A stretch of DNA of 64,000 nt from Ruegeria discodermiae (GTDB lineage: Bacteria > Pseudomonadota > Alphaproteobacteria > Rhodobacterales > Rhodobacteraceae), in assembly GCF_030758345.1 (NCBI RefSeq), contig NZ_JAVAMO010000006.1, positions 1-64,000 of the forward strand, read 5' to 3'. The translations under genes were made by a program, and so were the position numbers. Each line of letters begins with the position of its first letter. The stretch's first letter is position 1. Below are positions 1 to 9,493 of this stretch, one piece after another. The notes beneath the pieces are model-generated. The model was not told where the DNA came from. It saw only the letters and a list, made by a program, of their open reading frames with translations, and did not search any database.

Positions 1-19
1 ATTTGTCTGATATACTCAA

Positions 20-1594
20 TTAGGCACGGTAAGCCGGAAACGGTGCACGGTCCTGCAAGTTAATCATTCTTCGAAGCATCGTTTCCATGACACTTTGGCG
101 AACACATTCTACTTCTGCTGACTGATCGTCGAACAAGTTTCGCAACTCGTAAGGGTCATTTTCCAAGTCGTAGAGCTCGTTCCAGTTTTCTCCCTCGCGT
201 AAGGACATTCTGTATCTGTCGGTTACAACGGTTCGCACGCGCTGTGGCCGATCGAAGCCTGTCATGGTTCGTTGGCTGTCCTCTTCCACCAGCACGGCCT
301 TTGGAGGCTTTGATGTGAGCAGATCGCGTCCCTGAATGCCATTAAAGGCCTGTATGCCCGCCCGGGATAGAATTGTAGCTGCAATGTCGATCGAAGAACC
401 TAAGCCGGTATCAACCGCGGCCTGCGTTGTTTTTGGGTCTTTCCAGATAAATGGTACGCGGATGATGCTTTGGTAGTGCAGCAAGAGCTTCAGCATCAGA
501 CCGTGATCGCCCATGTAATCACCGTGGTCAGAGGTGAAAATCACCACGGTATCCTCTGCCAGTCCCAAAGCCTCAAGCCGGGCCAGCACCCGCCCGATCG
601 CATCATCGATCATGGTGATCATCCCATAGGTCAGCGCTATGATCGCGCGGGCCTCATCCTCGCTGACAGCAAAGGGGTTCTGGCTGTTGCGAGGATCGGT
701 TCCCTTTTCCATCGCTTCTTTCATGGCTTTGATCGGTGGCAGGTCACCATGTCCAAACGAGGCGGGCAACATCATGTCTGCCGGGTCATACATATCCCAA
801 TACCGTCCTGGTGGGGTGAACGGGTGGTGCGGATCTGGAAAGGACATCTGCAGAAAGAATGGCGCCTCCTGCCGTGCCTGTTCGGTCAGCCAGGCCTCGG
901 CCCGGTCGGGAATCCATGCGGTAGAGTAAAGCTCTTCCGGTACAGCCGTTCGCCAAGCTTGAGGCGCATTTATCCGGTTGTCTGGCAACGCGTTGTCAGG
1001 ACCAGTCAAATCATCAAAGTCAGGATGCTGTGTTCGGGCCCACAGCAGATAGTCACCAGAGGCCTGGTCGCCGTGATCGGCAGTAACCTCTACATGATCG
1101 AACCCATAAAAATGGCCTGTCAAACGCTCGGACAGTGGCCTGTCCCATTTGGGGGCAACTTCAAGATCATATTCAGATGAATGCCTGTTGTTCTTATAGG
1201 CGTCCCGCAGAGCGATGGACGGCGTTGTCAAACCGTCCTGTGGCTCGAACTGATTGGTCGCGGGCAAACCGGTAAAACTCTGTAGGTGGGATTTGCCGAT
1301 CAGGCCGGTGTTGTACCCGGCATCGCGCAAGAGTTCGACAAAGGTGGTGTGATCCTTTGAAAGGGGAATGCCGTTGTGGCGTGCACCATGTACTGAACAC
1401 ATGCGCCCGGTCATAATGGATGCGCGGTTGGGCATACAGATGGGATTGGCAACATAGAACCTATCCCAGCGCGTTCCTTTCGCAGCGAGACTGTCGATAT
1501 GGGGCGTTTTTACAGTGTCATTGCCGTAACAGCCCAAGTGATCCGCTCGATGTTGATCCGTAATGATGAACAGGAAGTTTGGTCGTTTGCTCAT
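20..1594 (-). CDS. sulfatase (type I, formylglycine-dependent)
   Basis: A 524-residue protein of the alkaline phosphatase/sulfatase superfamily that hydrolyses sulfate (possibly phosphonate) esters. The signature CMPNR (Cys53) fits CxPxR, in which the Cys is oxidised to formylglycine. N-terminal ITDQHRAD supplies metal ligands, and SDHGDYMGDHG in the C-terminal third is the usual second metal site. There is no signal peptide, so it should act in the cytoplasm on an imported substrate. Its start overlaps the upstream TRAP permease stop by four bases (ATGA), so the two are translationally coupled. That suggests the TRAP-TAXI system imports the sulfate ester it cleaves. The substrate is not deducible; choline-sulfatase or phosphonate monoester hydrolase activity remain alternatives. 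Confidence 0.88.
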   Translation of the reverse strand: MSKRPNFLFIITDQHRADHLGCYGNDTVKTPHIDSLAAKGTRWDRFYVANPICMPNRASIMTGRMCSVHGARHNGIPLSKDHTTFVELLRDAGYNTGLIGKSHLQSFTGLPATNQFEPQDGLTTPSIALRDAYKNNRHSSEYDLEVAPKWDRPLSERLTGHFYGFDHVEVTADHGDQASGDYLLWARTQHPDFDDLTGPDNALPDNRINAPQAWRTAVPEELYSTAWIPDRAEAWLTEQARQEAPFFLQMSFPDPHHPFTPPGRYWDMYDPADMMLPASFGHGDLPPIKAMKEAMEKGTDPRNSQNPFAVSEDEARAIIALTYGMITMIDDAIGRVLARLEALGLAEDTVVIFTSDHGDYMGDHGLMLKLLLHYQSIIRVPFIWKDPKTTQAAVDTGLGSSIDIAATILSRAGIQAFNGIQGRDLLTSKPPKAVLVEEDSQRTMTGFDRPQRVRTVVTDRYRMSLREGENWNELYDLENDPYELRNLFDDQSAEVECVRQSVMETMLRRMINLQDRAPFPAYRA

Positions 1595-3522
1595 TGGGAT
1601 GCCTTTGAAGCTTCGGGCGTGGATCGAGCGGTTAGGAAATCATATGCGACCAGCGCCAATCCGATGCCAATCGCTGGGATCTGGATCAACGGATCGGTAG
1701 CCAGACAAGCAAACGCGGTGCCAAAACGCACAACGATTTCAGGGATTGTCAGCTTGCGCCTGTCGAAACCCGACAAGGCCGATGAGAATAGCCAGATGCA
1801 AAAGCAGGTGCGTGCCACGATCCAAAGGAAAGGCAGCAGACTGAATTGCTCGATAACCAGGATGGTCGGATAGAAAGCAAAGACAAAGGGTATGATGAAC
1901 TTTGCCATGCCCAGCCGGAACGACATGAAGGCTGTCATCAGAGGATTGGCCTGCGCGATAGGGGCTGCTGCATAGGCGGCGATGGCAACAGGAGGTGTCA
2001 GGGATGAGGCAACGCCGTAATAGAAGACGAACATGTGTGCGGTCAGCATCGAAACACCCAGTTCCTGAATGGCAGGGCCCATCACAAGTATGATAATCAG
2101 ATAGGCGGGTAGTGTGGGCATGCCCATCCCAAGAACCAGAGCCCCCACCATGGCGACCAGCAGCGCCGAGAACAGGCTTTCACCACGGATCGTTGCAATC
2201 ACATTCGCCAGCTTCAGGCCAAGGCCGGTACTGTCGAGCGACCCGACCAGAATGCCAATCGCGGCAATGGCGATCAAAAGCAGCGCGCCCGATTCCGCGC
2301 CTTTGAGAAAAGAGTCCCAGATACGTTTTGGATTGGCCCTAACTTCCGGGTTGATTGCAGACAAAACCAACAGAACCACAACGGCGTAGAAGCCTGCGGC
2401 AGAGGTGGACAACCCCGCTAGCAAGGAGCCGATCACGACAAGAATGGGCCCGACGAACAGGACAGAGTTTATAAGGTCCGTGCGCGTGATCTGATCGTCA
2501 ACGGTCATAGGCTGGACCTCGATACCTTGGCGGCGCGCCTCAACCGTCACTGCGGCGAACAAGCTGAAGTAGTAAAACAGCGCCGGGAACAGGGCAGCGA
2601 TGATGATGTTCAAGTATCCAACGCCGGTCAGGTCCGCCATGACCAGTGCTGCGGCGCCCATGATAGGTGGCATGATTTGCCCCCCGGATGAGGCCGTGGC
2701 CTCAATCCCGGCTGCAAAAGTCGGTGAAAAGCCTCGTTTCTTGATCATAGGGATCGTAAACGTACCGGTGCCCACGATATTGGCCACGGTCGAACCTGAC
2801 ATTGTGCCAAACATGGATGAAGCCAGAATGGCAGCATGCGCCGGACCACCCCGCGTGCGTCGAGTGGCAAGGAAAGCGAATTTCAGCAGCGTATCGCCTG
2901 CGCCGGTTCCTTCGAGCAGCACGCCGAAAATGATGAATACAAATACGGTGCTGAGAACGATGTTTGTGATCGAACCGAACACGCCCTTGTTGGTGTTATA
3001 CCAAAGTGCTTCGGCAACTTCCTTCAGTGAGAAACCCGCATGTGCCATAATGCCGGGTAAGTCCTGCCCAAACAAAAGGTATATGACGCCAAGCGTACCA
3101 ACCGCAAACAATCCCCATCCCCAAAGGCGGCGACACAGCTCAAGGAACACTGCCAAACCTGCCAACGCCGGCCATGCATCTTTCGTGGTTACGTCGTAAA
3201 GCGCTGTTTCCATCTCGGTCTGCACGAAATAAAAAGACCAGATCGCCCACATCCCGACAATGATGAGGGCGACGTCGATCAGGACACGCGTGCGGCTCAG
3301 CTCACCATAGATCGACTGACGCTTTTGCGAGACTGCGACTGCAACGATCAGAGCCAGTGCAAAACCGACAGCCCGGTGAACCTTAGGGTCTATCAACCCA
3401 ACTCCAGATGAGTAGAGGGTGATCAGCCCGAGTGCGCAACAGGCGACCATCGAGGCCAGAGCGAATAGTCTCATCGAGACAGGGGGCATCGAAACCGCGT
3501 GGGTCATCGGAGTTTCTCTCAT
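1591..3522 (-). CDS. TRAP transporter, fused 4TM/12TM permease (TAXI type)
   Basis: A 643-residue, highly hydrophobic protein with many membrane segments. The small DctQ-like and large DctM-like parts are fused, as is usual for TRAP systems that use TAXI receptors. The DctM half shows the family's glycine-rich stretches (for example SGGQIMPPIMGAAALVMAD, and GMGMPTLPAYL later). It should use an ion gradient to import an organic anion delivered by the periplasmic receptor encoded 50 bp upstream. A second ATG six codons in (3507) is an equally plausible start, since neither has a strong ribosome binding site. The gene lies between the receptor and the sulfatase in one minus-strand operon. Confidence 0.9.
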   Translation of the reverse strand: MRETPMTHAVSMPPVSMRLFALASMVACCALGLITLYSSGVGLIDPKVHRAVGFALALIVAVAVSQKRQSIYGELSRTRVLIDVALIIVGMWAIWSFYFVQTEMETALYDVTTKDAWPALAGLAVFLELCRRLWGWGLFAVGTLGVIYLLFGQDLPGIMAHAGFSLKEVAEALWYNTNKGVFGSITNIVLSTVFVFIIFGVLLEGTGAGDTLLKFAFLATRRTRGGPAHAAILASSMFGTMSGSTVANIVGTGTFTIPMIKKRGFSPTFAAGIEATASSGGQIMPPIMGAAALVMADLTGVGYLNIIIAALFPALFYYFSLFAAVTVEARRQGIEVQPMTVDDQITRTDLINSVLFVGPILVVIGSLLAGLSTSAAGFYAVVVLLVLSAINPEVRANPKRIWDSFLKGAESGALLLIAIAAIGILVGSLDSTGLGLKLANVIATIRGESLFSALLVAMVGALVLGMGMPTLPAYLIIILVMGPAIQELGVSMLTAHMFVFYYGVASSLTPPVAIAAYAAAPIAQANPLMTAFMSFRLGMAKFIIPFVFAFYPTILVIEQFSLLPFLWIVARTCFCIWLFSSALSGFDRRKLTIPEIVVRFGTAFACLATDPLIQIPAIGIGLALVAYDFLTARSTPEASKASQ

Positions 3523-3572
3523 TCAAAGCGAAATGGGAATTGCCAAGCTGTTAGACCAGCCTGGCACAGGAC

Positions 3573-4586
3573 TTACGAACCGGGGCGAAGGTCGTCCGGC
3601 ACGTCAAAACCAGCTTCGTCGTAATAACGCAGCGCACCGGGGTGCAGCGGTACATTGACCGAGGTAAAGGCCGTGTCTTTGGTCACGTCCTTGAGGAAGA
3701 ACGCGGTTGCGTGCACCTCATCCAGATTTTCCCAGAAAGCCTTGGTCGCGTTGTAAACCACATCCTCGGAAACATCCGCGTGTGTACCCACAAACTGTGT
3801 AAAGCCCAGAGCTGTAATCTCGCCTTCGGTAAGCTGCCCTTTGTAGACGTCGCCATTGAACTGCATCATGCCTCGGCCCGGTCGTCCGAACAGCGACTGC
3901 ATCTCCTCGCTGGAGACTTTATCCTCAGGGATTGACAGGACGCGGAATTCCCCTGACAGGCCAAAGCGTTCGATGTTGGCAGAGCCGATCTCGGCAGGCC
4001 GCACCATCATATCTATTTTGCCGTCGGCAAGTGCCGCATATCCTTCTCCCCAGCCGAGCCGCACGGCTTGGTAGTCCTCTCCAGCAACATAGCCTGTAAT
4101 GTTCTTGATCAGCGCTTCAGACGTTGCCGATGCAGACCCGGCCGGCGGACCCGTGAAAACGGTTTTGCCCTTGATATCGTTCCAAGTCTCAATCCCTGAA
4201 CCCGCCAGCGTAACTGGATGATAAGCTCCGGCCTTAAACCCAAGGATTGCGCGGATGTTCTTGGAGAGTTCAGGCGCACCCTCGACTTTTTCATACATCC
4301 GCTTTTGACCAGCCATGAGATTGACCAGCGATGGCACAGTCGAGAAAAAATCGATTTCGCCTTTTGCGCCCCTCAGCATCGATTTGGTCAGTGTCTGACC
4401 TGCGTTGACCTGGATCTCCACGCCGGACTTGCCGGCCTGGTTTGAAAACGCAACGAACACTGTGTGGACCGGATCACCAACCCCTGCCGTTTCTCCTTTG
4501 AATATCTCAGCAGAACCGGCATTTGCGGCAGCGAAAGCAAAGGTCGCCGCCACAAGCGTACGACCTAACGATTTGAACAGAAACAT
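3573..4586 (-). CDS. TAXI family TRAP transporter solute receptor
   Basis: A 337-residue periplasmic binding protein. Residues 1-26 form a signal peptide (basic start, then an alanine-rich hydrophobic core ending GSA). The mature part has TAXI-family features: a GDPVHTVFVAFSNQAG region, the TLTKSMLRGAKGEIDFFS segment, and conserved FTGPPAGSAS in the middle. It captures the substrate and hands it to the fused permease just downstream. It is the first gene of the receptor-permease-sulfatase operon and diverges from a LysR gene 89 bp away, which probably controls it. The ligand is unknown; the linked sulfatase suggests an organosulfate (inference). Confidence 0.88.
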   Translation of the reverse strand: MFLFKSLGRTLVAATFAFAAANAGSAEIFKGETAGVGDPVHTVFVAFSNQAGKSGVEIQVNAGQTLTKSMLRGAKGEIDFFSTVPSLVNLMAGQKRMYEKVEGAPELSKNIRAILGFKAGAYHPVTLAGSGIETWNDIKGKTVFTGPPAGSASATSEALIKNITGYVAGEDYQAVRLGWGEGYAALADGKIDMMVRPAEIGSANIERFGLSGEFRVLSIPEDKVSSEEMQSLFGRPGRGMMQFNGDVYKGQLTEGEITALGFTQFVGTHADVSEDVVYNATKAFWENLDEVHATAFFLKDVTKDTAFTSVNVPLHPGALRYYDEAGFDVPDDLRPGS

Positions 4587-4675
4587 GGACTCCTCCCAGT
4601 CAATTGCTGATCAATTTAGCAGTGTAAATCCATATGGAATAATCAATCTTTACGCCTTATACATAACAATTAGAT
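4587..4675. promoter_or_regulatory. divergent promoter region, TRAP-sulfatase operon and LysR gene
   Basis: This AT-rich 89-bp gap lies between the TAXI receptor (minus) and the LysR gene (plus). It must hold both promoters and, by the usual LysR arrangement, the binding site. The imperfect palindrome TTATACATAA near 4650 is one candidate. A good Shine-Dalgarno (GGAGGA, minus strand) precedes the TAXI start. Confidence 0.4.
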
Positions 4676-5587
4676 ATGAAACTTGACCCCAAGCATCTCG
4701 CCCAACTCTCTGTTATCGTCGAAGCTGGTTCCTATCAGTCTGCCGCGAGCCGGTTGGGTACCACGCAGCCAGCACTTAGCCGGAACATGAAGGCGTTAGA
4801 GGATCGACTGGGTACGCCGCTTTTTCAAAAAGTGGGGCGGCGGTCTATTCCAAATAACTTGGCGCTAAGGCTGGCGCGAAACGGGTTGGCCATCCGATTG
4901 GCGGAAGAGCAAGCAGGAGTTCTTGCAGACCAGTCTGCAAATGGCTCGATCGGTGAACTACGAATAGGCGCGCCTCCGATCGTGTCCGGGCGTTTTCTGA
5001 GCAATGCTTTGACGCAATTTATCAAGACAAATCCCAATTGCAGCGTCGAAATCAGAACCGGTCTTGTCCATGAACTTCGGACACTGCTAGAGCGAGGTGA
5101 GGTGGACCTCGTGTTCGGCCCGGAAAGCTTGGCTGAACCTGTCGACGGGCTGGAGTTCGAAGAACTTATTGACGACGGTGTCGGGGTGATGTGTCGCATA
5201 GGTCATCCCCTGACCGCTCTTAAACGGGTCATGGCGTCAGATCTTGAAGCGCAGATTTGGCTTGCGCATTCTCGAGGGAGTTTGCTGCGCCAGCAAACCG
5301 AAGCAGCTATGATTGCCTCAGGTGTCCGCTCCATGCGGATCGGCTGCGAAACAGACTCCATTCGATCAGTCCTGGAGATCGTTTCCGAAACCGATTTGAT
5401 TACAACTATGCCGAGGGCAACGACCGCACCATACTTGGAAGACCGACTGCTCTTTCTGAATTTCGATCATCAGCAGTTTCATCGGCCTCTAGGGGTCATT
5501 CGGCGTGTAGGAATTTCCGCAAGCAGAATTGAAGATCGCTTCTTGCACACACTCAAGAAATCGCTTGCAGTTCATTTTCCTATCTGA
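4676..5587 (+). CDS. LysR family transcriptional regulator
   Basis: A 303-residue protein of normal LysR length. The N-terminal winged HTH runs over about residues 5-62 (AASRLGTTQPALSRNMKALE, then GTPLFQKVGRR), followed by the two-lobed ligand-binding domain from about residue 90 (GELRIGAPPIVSGRF). It is divergent from the TRAP-TAXI/sulfatase operon, so it is most likely that operon's activator, responding to the imported compound or a product. This rests on gene order and the family habit. Confidence 0.9.
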   Translation: MKLDPKHLAQLSVIVEAGSYQSAASRLGTTQPALSRNMKALEDRLGTPLFQKVGRRSIPNNLALRLARNGLAIRLAEEQAGVLADQSANGSIGELRIGAPPIVSGRFLSNALTQFIKTNPNCSVEIRTGLVHELRTLLERGEVDLVFGPESLAEPVDGLEFEELIDDGVGVMCRIGHPLTALKRVMASDLEAQIWLAHSRGSLLRQQTEAAMIASGVRSMRIGCETDSIRSVLEIVSETDLITTMPRATTAPYLEDRLLFLNFDHQQFHRPLGVIRRVGISASRIEDRFLHTLKKSLAVHFPI

Positions 5588-5733
5588 GCTTAGAGTGTTT
5601 TACGAGACCGCTCTATCTGCGTTCTGCAGCAAGCATATTTTCTTACTCTAAAATAGTTCTCGAGTAATTTTCACAATCCGCTTTGTCACAAGCTCCATTC
5701 GTTCAACCTGAGTTAAGTTTTGCGGACGAAACT

Positions 5734-5770
5734 AATGTCTGCAATGCGGGCTGCGGACGCAGCATTCGGC
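5734..5770. repeat. R1 dispersed palindromic intergenic repeat, copy a
   Basis: The core has a 6-bp perfect stem (GCTGCG-GA-CGCAGC, 5750-5763) inside a conserved frame ending GCATTCGGC. Related sequences occur at 9274-9388, 13872-13988, 38219-38255 and 42815-42857, always between genes. The copy sits directly before the IS110-family element, a class known to favour REP-like palindromes as targets. Confidence 0.6.
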
Positions 5771-7172
5771 CGCTATGCTCAAGTTCCGCTAATGGGATGT
5801 ACCGGCTGCTTCACCCAGCAGGTTAGGCTTTGCCTATTTCTGCGAACTGGAGAAGTAGCATGGCGAAGAACGACTTTGATGAGCTGATGTCGATCGGCAT
5901 CGATATCGGCAAGGACACATTTTACATTGTGGCATTTGATCTGTCGGGGCAGCGGGTTCTGCGCAAGCAAATCAAGCGACTGGCGCCGTCGGCAACGTTC
6001 GAGAAGCTGCCGCGCTGTATCGTGGGCATGGAGGCATGCCTGAGCGCCCACTTTGTCAGCCTGAGACTGCGCGAGATGGGCTTTGAGCCCTGGATCATCC
6101 CAGCGATTTATGTGAAGCCATTCAGTAAAGGTCAGCAGAACGACTATAACGATGCAGAGGCGATCGCCGAGGCCGCGCTTCGGCCCAATCTGCAAACCGT
6201 GTCCGAGAAAAGCCAGGGTCAGCTCGATCTTCAAGCTCTGCACCGGGTCAGATCACGATTGGTGTCTCGCCGGACGGCAACGATCAATCAGATCCGCGCC
6301 TTTTTGATTGAACAGGGCATCACAGTGCACAAAGGCCTGCGCGCCCTGAAGAATTCATTCGAAACGATCCTTGAAGAACGCAAAGACGAGATATCGCCGC
6401 GCATGCGGTCGATCCTGATCGGTCTCTACGGTGACTGGATGTGGATGGACGACCGGATCGAGAAAGTCTCAGCAGAAATTGAAGAGATCAGTCGAACAGA
6501 AGAGAACTGCGTCAATGTGATGACGGTTCCTGGCATTGGTCCGATGACCTCGACAGCCATGGTTGCGGCGATTGGTGAAGGCGAGGCCTTTGATCGTGGG
6601 CGCGACTTCGCGGCCTAGGTTGGATTGTGCCCCGACAATACAGCACCGGAGGACGAACGGTACTTGGCCGCATCTCCAAGCGCGGCAGCAGATATCTCAG
6701 GATGCTGTTCGTTCAGGCCGCAAAGATCATCATGATGCGGCCGCACCGTTGGCCGGATTTCAGCTTCGGAGACTGGCTGACCCGTGCCACAGAGCGCATG
6801 CATCGAAACAAAGCTGCCGTCGCGCTGGCGAACAAGCTCGCGCGCATGGCGTGGAGCATCTTGAGACACAAAACAGCATTTGACATTCCACGAGATGAGG
6901 TTGCCATCGGCGTTTAAGCCGACACGGCCCAAAGGAGTTCGCGATAGATCGAAAGCATGGAACGGAAAAATACGCCCCCAGAATCTGACGGCCCAAATGG
7001 TCAACAACGACATGTCCGCTAATGAGATCACGGTGCGAGCGTAACCCCAACAAGGCCACGACCCGCTTGTCGACAAGTAGGCCGGATACATATGAGCGAT
7101 TTCCGAAAACATGCCAGAAATCATTTGCGAACAGCAGCAGGTACATACATTTGGGCCGGTCTGCGTGATCAT
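5771..7172 (+). mobile_element. IS110-family insertion element, decayed; boundaries uncertain
   Basis: The transposase pseudogene (5860-6917) has about 90 bp of 5' and 250 bp of 3' non-coding sequence with no other gene. IS110-family elements carry a structured guide (bridge) RNA in such flanks and usually lack clear terminal inverted repeats, so the ends cannot be fixed by eye. A 14-bp sequence, TCCGCTAATG(G/A)GAT, occurs on both sides (5785-5798 and 7015-7028) with one mismatch and may mark element-related sequence. From about 7173 to 7266 I recognise nothing. The given ends are approximate. Confidence 0.4.
5860..6917 (+). pseudogene. IS110 family transposase, broken by a nonsense codon and a frameshift
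   Basis: The N-terminal DEDD (RuvC-like) domain is present: IGIDIGKDTF, VGMEACLS, DYNDAEAIAE. The C-terminal Transposase_20 region follows (VPGIGPMTSTAMVAAIGEGE). After GRDFAA the expected Trp codon is TAG (6616-6618), and a base is missing a few codons on. The rest, including the STGGR motif that carries the family's active-site serine and RISKRGSRYLR, continues in another frame from about 6627 to the stop at 6917. Start chosen at ATG 5860. Two independent lesions make the copy almost certainly inactive. The intact protein would be about 350 residues. Confidence 0.85.
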
Positions 7173-7266
7173 CTGACAGCGGGGCAGGGGCCTTGTTGCA
7201 ATAGCATCGAGGTCTGCGCCGAGCCCGACCTGCCCATTCGACAGAGCGCAGCGAAGGTCGGTTTTT

Positions 7267-8136
7267 TTATGGGTTGGCCATAAATGCGGCTCGGATCGCG
7301 GCCTTCATAGCGTCCTGAGGCCCTTGTTCATTCGGCTTGCTGGATGCCATCACCAGCTTGGAGGCAGGCGTGTTTCCGAGGCCCAATGCATCGTTCACCA
7401 CCGATAGACCGCCGTGCAGCGAGGAGCGACCGAGCAGACCCACTGCGATCCCGGCTTCTACTGCTGCAATCACACCAGAGACGCTTTGGCTGGAGTAGAC
7501 AACGCGATATGGCTTTCCACGGGCTTGCAATGAAATGACCGCCGCGTCGCGCCACCAGCACGCATGATCGAACAAGGCTACTGGAAGGCTTTCATCGGCC
7601 CGAAAGTACCGGTGCGCCGACGACACCCAACATGTCGGGTCTTCATAAACAACCTCCTCGTGACTGGACGGGCTTTCGACCTCATAGACCGCAAGGTCCA
7701 GCGCCCCTTTATCGAGGGCTTCTGGAAAACTTGTGCTCAAGGCGCAGGTGACATCCAGTTCGACTTTTGGATGTTGACGGGCAAAGGTCGCAATGATCGC
7801 CGCAAGTCTGGCGCGCCCGTGATCGTCGGGTATACCCAAACGTAGTTTGCCGCTTACTGTGTTCTGTGAAATCTCCCGTAGTGCCGCGTCGAGACGTGAC
7901 GTCACTTCCTGCGCGACTGGAAAGAGCTTTCGTCCCGTGTCGTTCAGGACCACCCCGCGACCATGCCTGTCAAAGACCGGCTGACCCAAGATCGCTTCGA
8001 GGCGCTTGATCTGAAGACTTGTCGCAGATTGCGACCGGTGGATGCGGGCAGCACCGTCCGTGACGCTTCCGGCATCAGCCACGGCGACGAAGGTTCGCAG
8101 AAGATCGCTATCCAGGTTTTCCATCTGTTTTTCCAA
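7267..8136 (-). CDS. LysR family transcriptional regulator
   Basis: A 289-residue LysR protein. HTH at about residues 8-65 (GSVTDGAARIHRSQSATSLQ, then GQPVFDRHGRGVVL), ligand domain from about 95 (GKLRLGIPDDHGRARLA). A second start four codons in (8124, MENLDSDLLR) fits the family N-terminus better. It diverges from the permease at 8210 with a 73-bp gap, so it probably regulates that gene. The inducer is unknown. Confidence 0.88.
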   Translation of the reverse strand: MEKQMENLDSDLLRTFVAVADAGSVTDGAARIHRSQSATSLQIKRLEAILGQPVFDRHGRGVVLNDTGRKLFPVAQEVTSRLDAALREISQNTVSGKLRLGIPDDHGRARLAAIIATFARQHPKVELDVTCALSTSFPEALDKGALDLAVYEVESPSSHEEVVYEDPTCWVSSAHRYFRADESLPVALFDHACWWRDAAVISLQARGKPYRVVYSSQSVSGVIAAVEAGIAVGLLGRSSLHGGLSVVNDALGLGNTPASKLVMASSKPNEQGPQDAMKAAIRAAFMANP

Positions 8137-8209
8137 TGTCGGAAATCGAAACTATGCGTTTCACAGATGCCTTGTGCCGCACTATTTTTCAAGGTCAGAG
8201 GAGTATCCC

Positions 8210-9229
8210 ATGTCAGATCAGACAGCTGCCCACCAACCATCTAACCGGAAACCCCTGGTGTGGGGCCTGTCTTTGCTGTTGGCAGGCGTCTGTCTTGCCT
8301 GGCCGGAACACGCCGCAAACGCAACAAAGTTTGTCCTATGGGGCCTGATTGACGTGGCCCCCATCGTCATTCCGGGCATCGTGCTTGCAGCCTGGATCAT
8401 CGCAAGCGGCGCGGATACCCACATCGCGGGTGCCTTCGAGGGAAAGACACTGAGAACGGTTTTGGCTGCGTCGTTCATTGGAGCCATCACGCCCGTATGC
8501 GGTGTGACCGTGCTGCCTTTGATGGCCGGATTGCTGGCTGCGGGCGTGCCGCTCGCTCCGATCATGGCCTTCTGGCTGTCCTCTCCGATAACGGACCCCG
8601 CAATGCTCGCGACAACAGCGGCAACCCTTGGTCTGAGCTTTGCGATTGGCAAGACACTTGCCGCCTTCGGATTGGGTCTATTCGGCGGCGCGATCACCGG
8701 CCTGTTCGCCAAGACACCGTGGGCGATGAACGCGCTTCGGGACAATGGCCTGGCGCGCCAGCTAAGTACTGTACGATGCGGCGAAGATCAGCCCTTTGAT
8801 CCTTGGGTCTGGCGGTCTGAGGCGCGACGGAGATCGTTCGGCAAACAGGTCTGGGCAACCACGCGGCTTATCCTGATTTGCCTGATACCGGCATTTGCCG
8901 CGGAGTATGCCTTGAACGCGGCCCTTACACCGGGCGCACTGGCAGCATATGTTGGCGAAGACAAATGGTGGGCCATACCCGCCGCTGTCTTCGTCGGTGC
9001 CCCGGCCTATATCGACGGTTACGCTGCGCTCCCGCTGACACGAGGGTTGATCGACAACGGCATGTCCGAAGGCGCAGCGATGGCGTTCCTTGTTTCGGGC
9101 GGCGCGGTTAGCATCTGGGGCGCTATGGCCATCGCACCGGTGCTTAAATTGCAACCGTTCATGCTCTATCTGCTGCTTGCAGTTCTGGGGTCGCTCGGGG
9201 TGGGGTATGTCTTTGGGTGGATCGTCTGA
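8210..9229 (+). CDS. permease, DUF318/ArsP_1-like family
   Basis: A 339-residue membrane protein with about eight hydrophobic segments. It shows the family's conserved core, PVCGVTVLPLMAGLLAAGVP followed by AFWLSSPITDPAMLA, and a related repeat in the second half (VFVGAPAYIDGYAALPL). Members include ArsP, an exporter of methylated or organic arsenicals, and YraQ; the substrate here is not shown. The start is ATG 8210, preceded by AGAGGAG at good spacing; longer in-frame extensions overlap the divergent LysR promoter and look non-coding. No other ars genes are adjacent. Confidence 0.75.
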   Translation: MSDQTAAHQPSNRKPLVWGLSLLLAGVCLAWPEHAANATKFVLWGLIDVAPIVIPGIVLAAWIIASGADTHIAGAFEGKTLRTVLAASFIGAITPVCGVTVLPLMAGLLAAGVPLAPIMAFWLSSPITDPAMLATTAATLGLSFAIGKTLAAFGLGLFGGAITGLFAKTPWAMNALRDNGLARQLSTVRCGEDQPFDPWVWRSEARRRSFGKQVWATTRLILICLIPAFAAEYALNAALTPGALAAYVGEDKWWAIPAAVFVGAPAYIDGYAALPLTRGLIDNGMSEGAAMAFLVSGGAVSIWGAMAIAPVLKLQPFMLYLLLAVLGSLGVGYVFGWIV

Positions 9230-9273
9230 GATGCAGTGTTAACGGGCCGCAGACGTTCAGCGAACGGCAACAA

Positions 9274-9388
9274 AGTCCCGCGATCTGTAAATTCGCCCAA
9301 CCACAGATCTCGCTGGCGCGGCGAATGACCGGAATGCGGGCCGAATGCAGAAAATCGGTACCGTGTCGAGTGACCGGTATGGGCCGAC
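9274..9388. repeat. R1-related direct repeat, left of the RND operon
   Basis: About 115 bp match 13872-13988 at roughly 85-90% by eye in the same orientation. Shared blocks include AGTCCCGCGATCTGT, GCGGCGAATGACCGGAATGC and GTGTCGAGTGACCGGTATGG. It fills much of the 323-bp gap after the permease gene. The central GAATGACCGGAATGCGGGC relates it to the shorter palindromic R1 copies. Confidence 0.8.
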
Positions 9389-9493
9389 TTATGCATTGCT
9401 TACTGCAAGGAAATTAGTCGCGGTTCTATACCTGCAGCCCAAAAATAGAGCAAACTGGTCATTAGCATCAAGCGAACTGCACCCCTTGTGCTA

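Noticed and set aside
7187-7200. GGGGCCTTGTTGCA, similar to an IS5-type left end
   Set aside because: The match is only about a dozen bases with no transposase sequence beside it; it could be chance or a tiny remnant.
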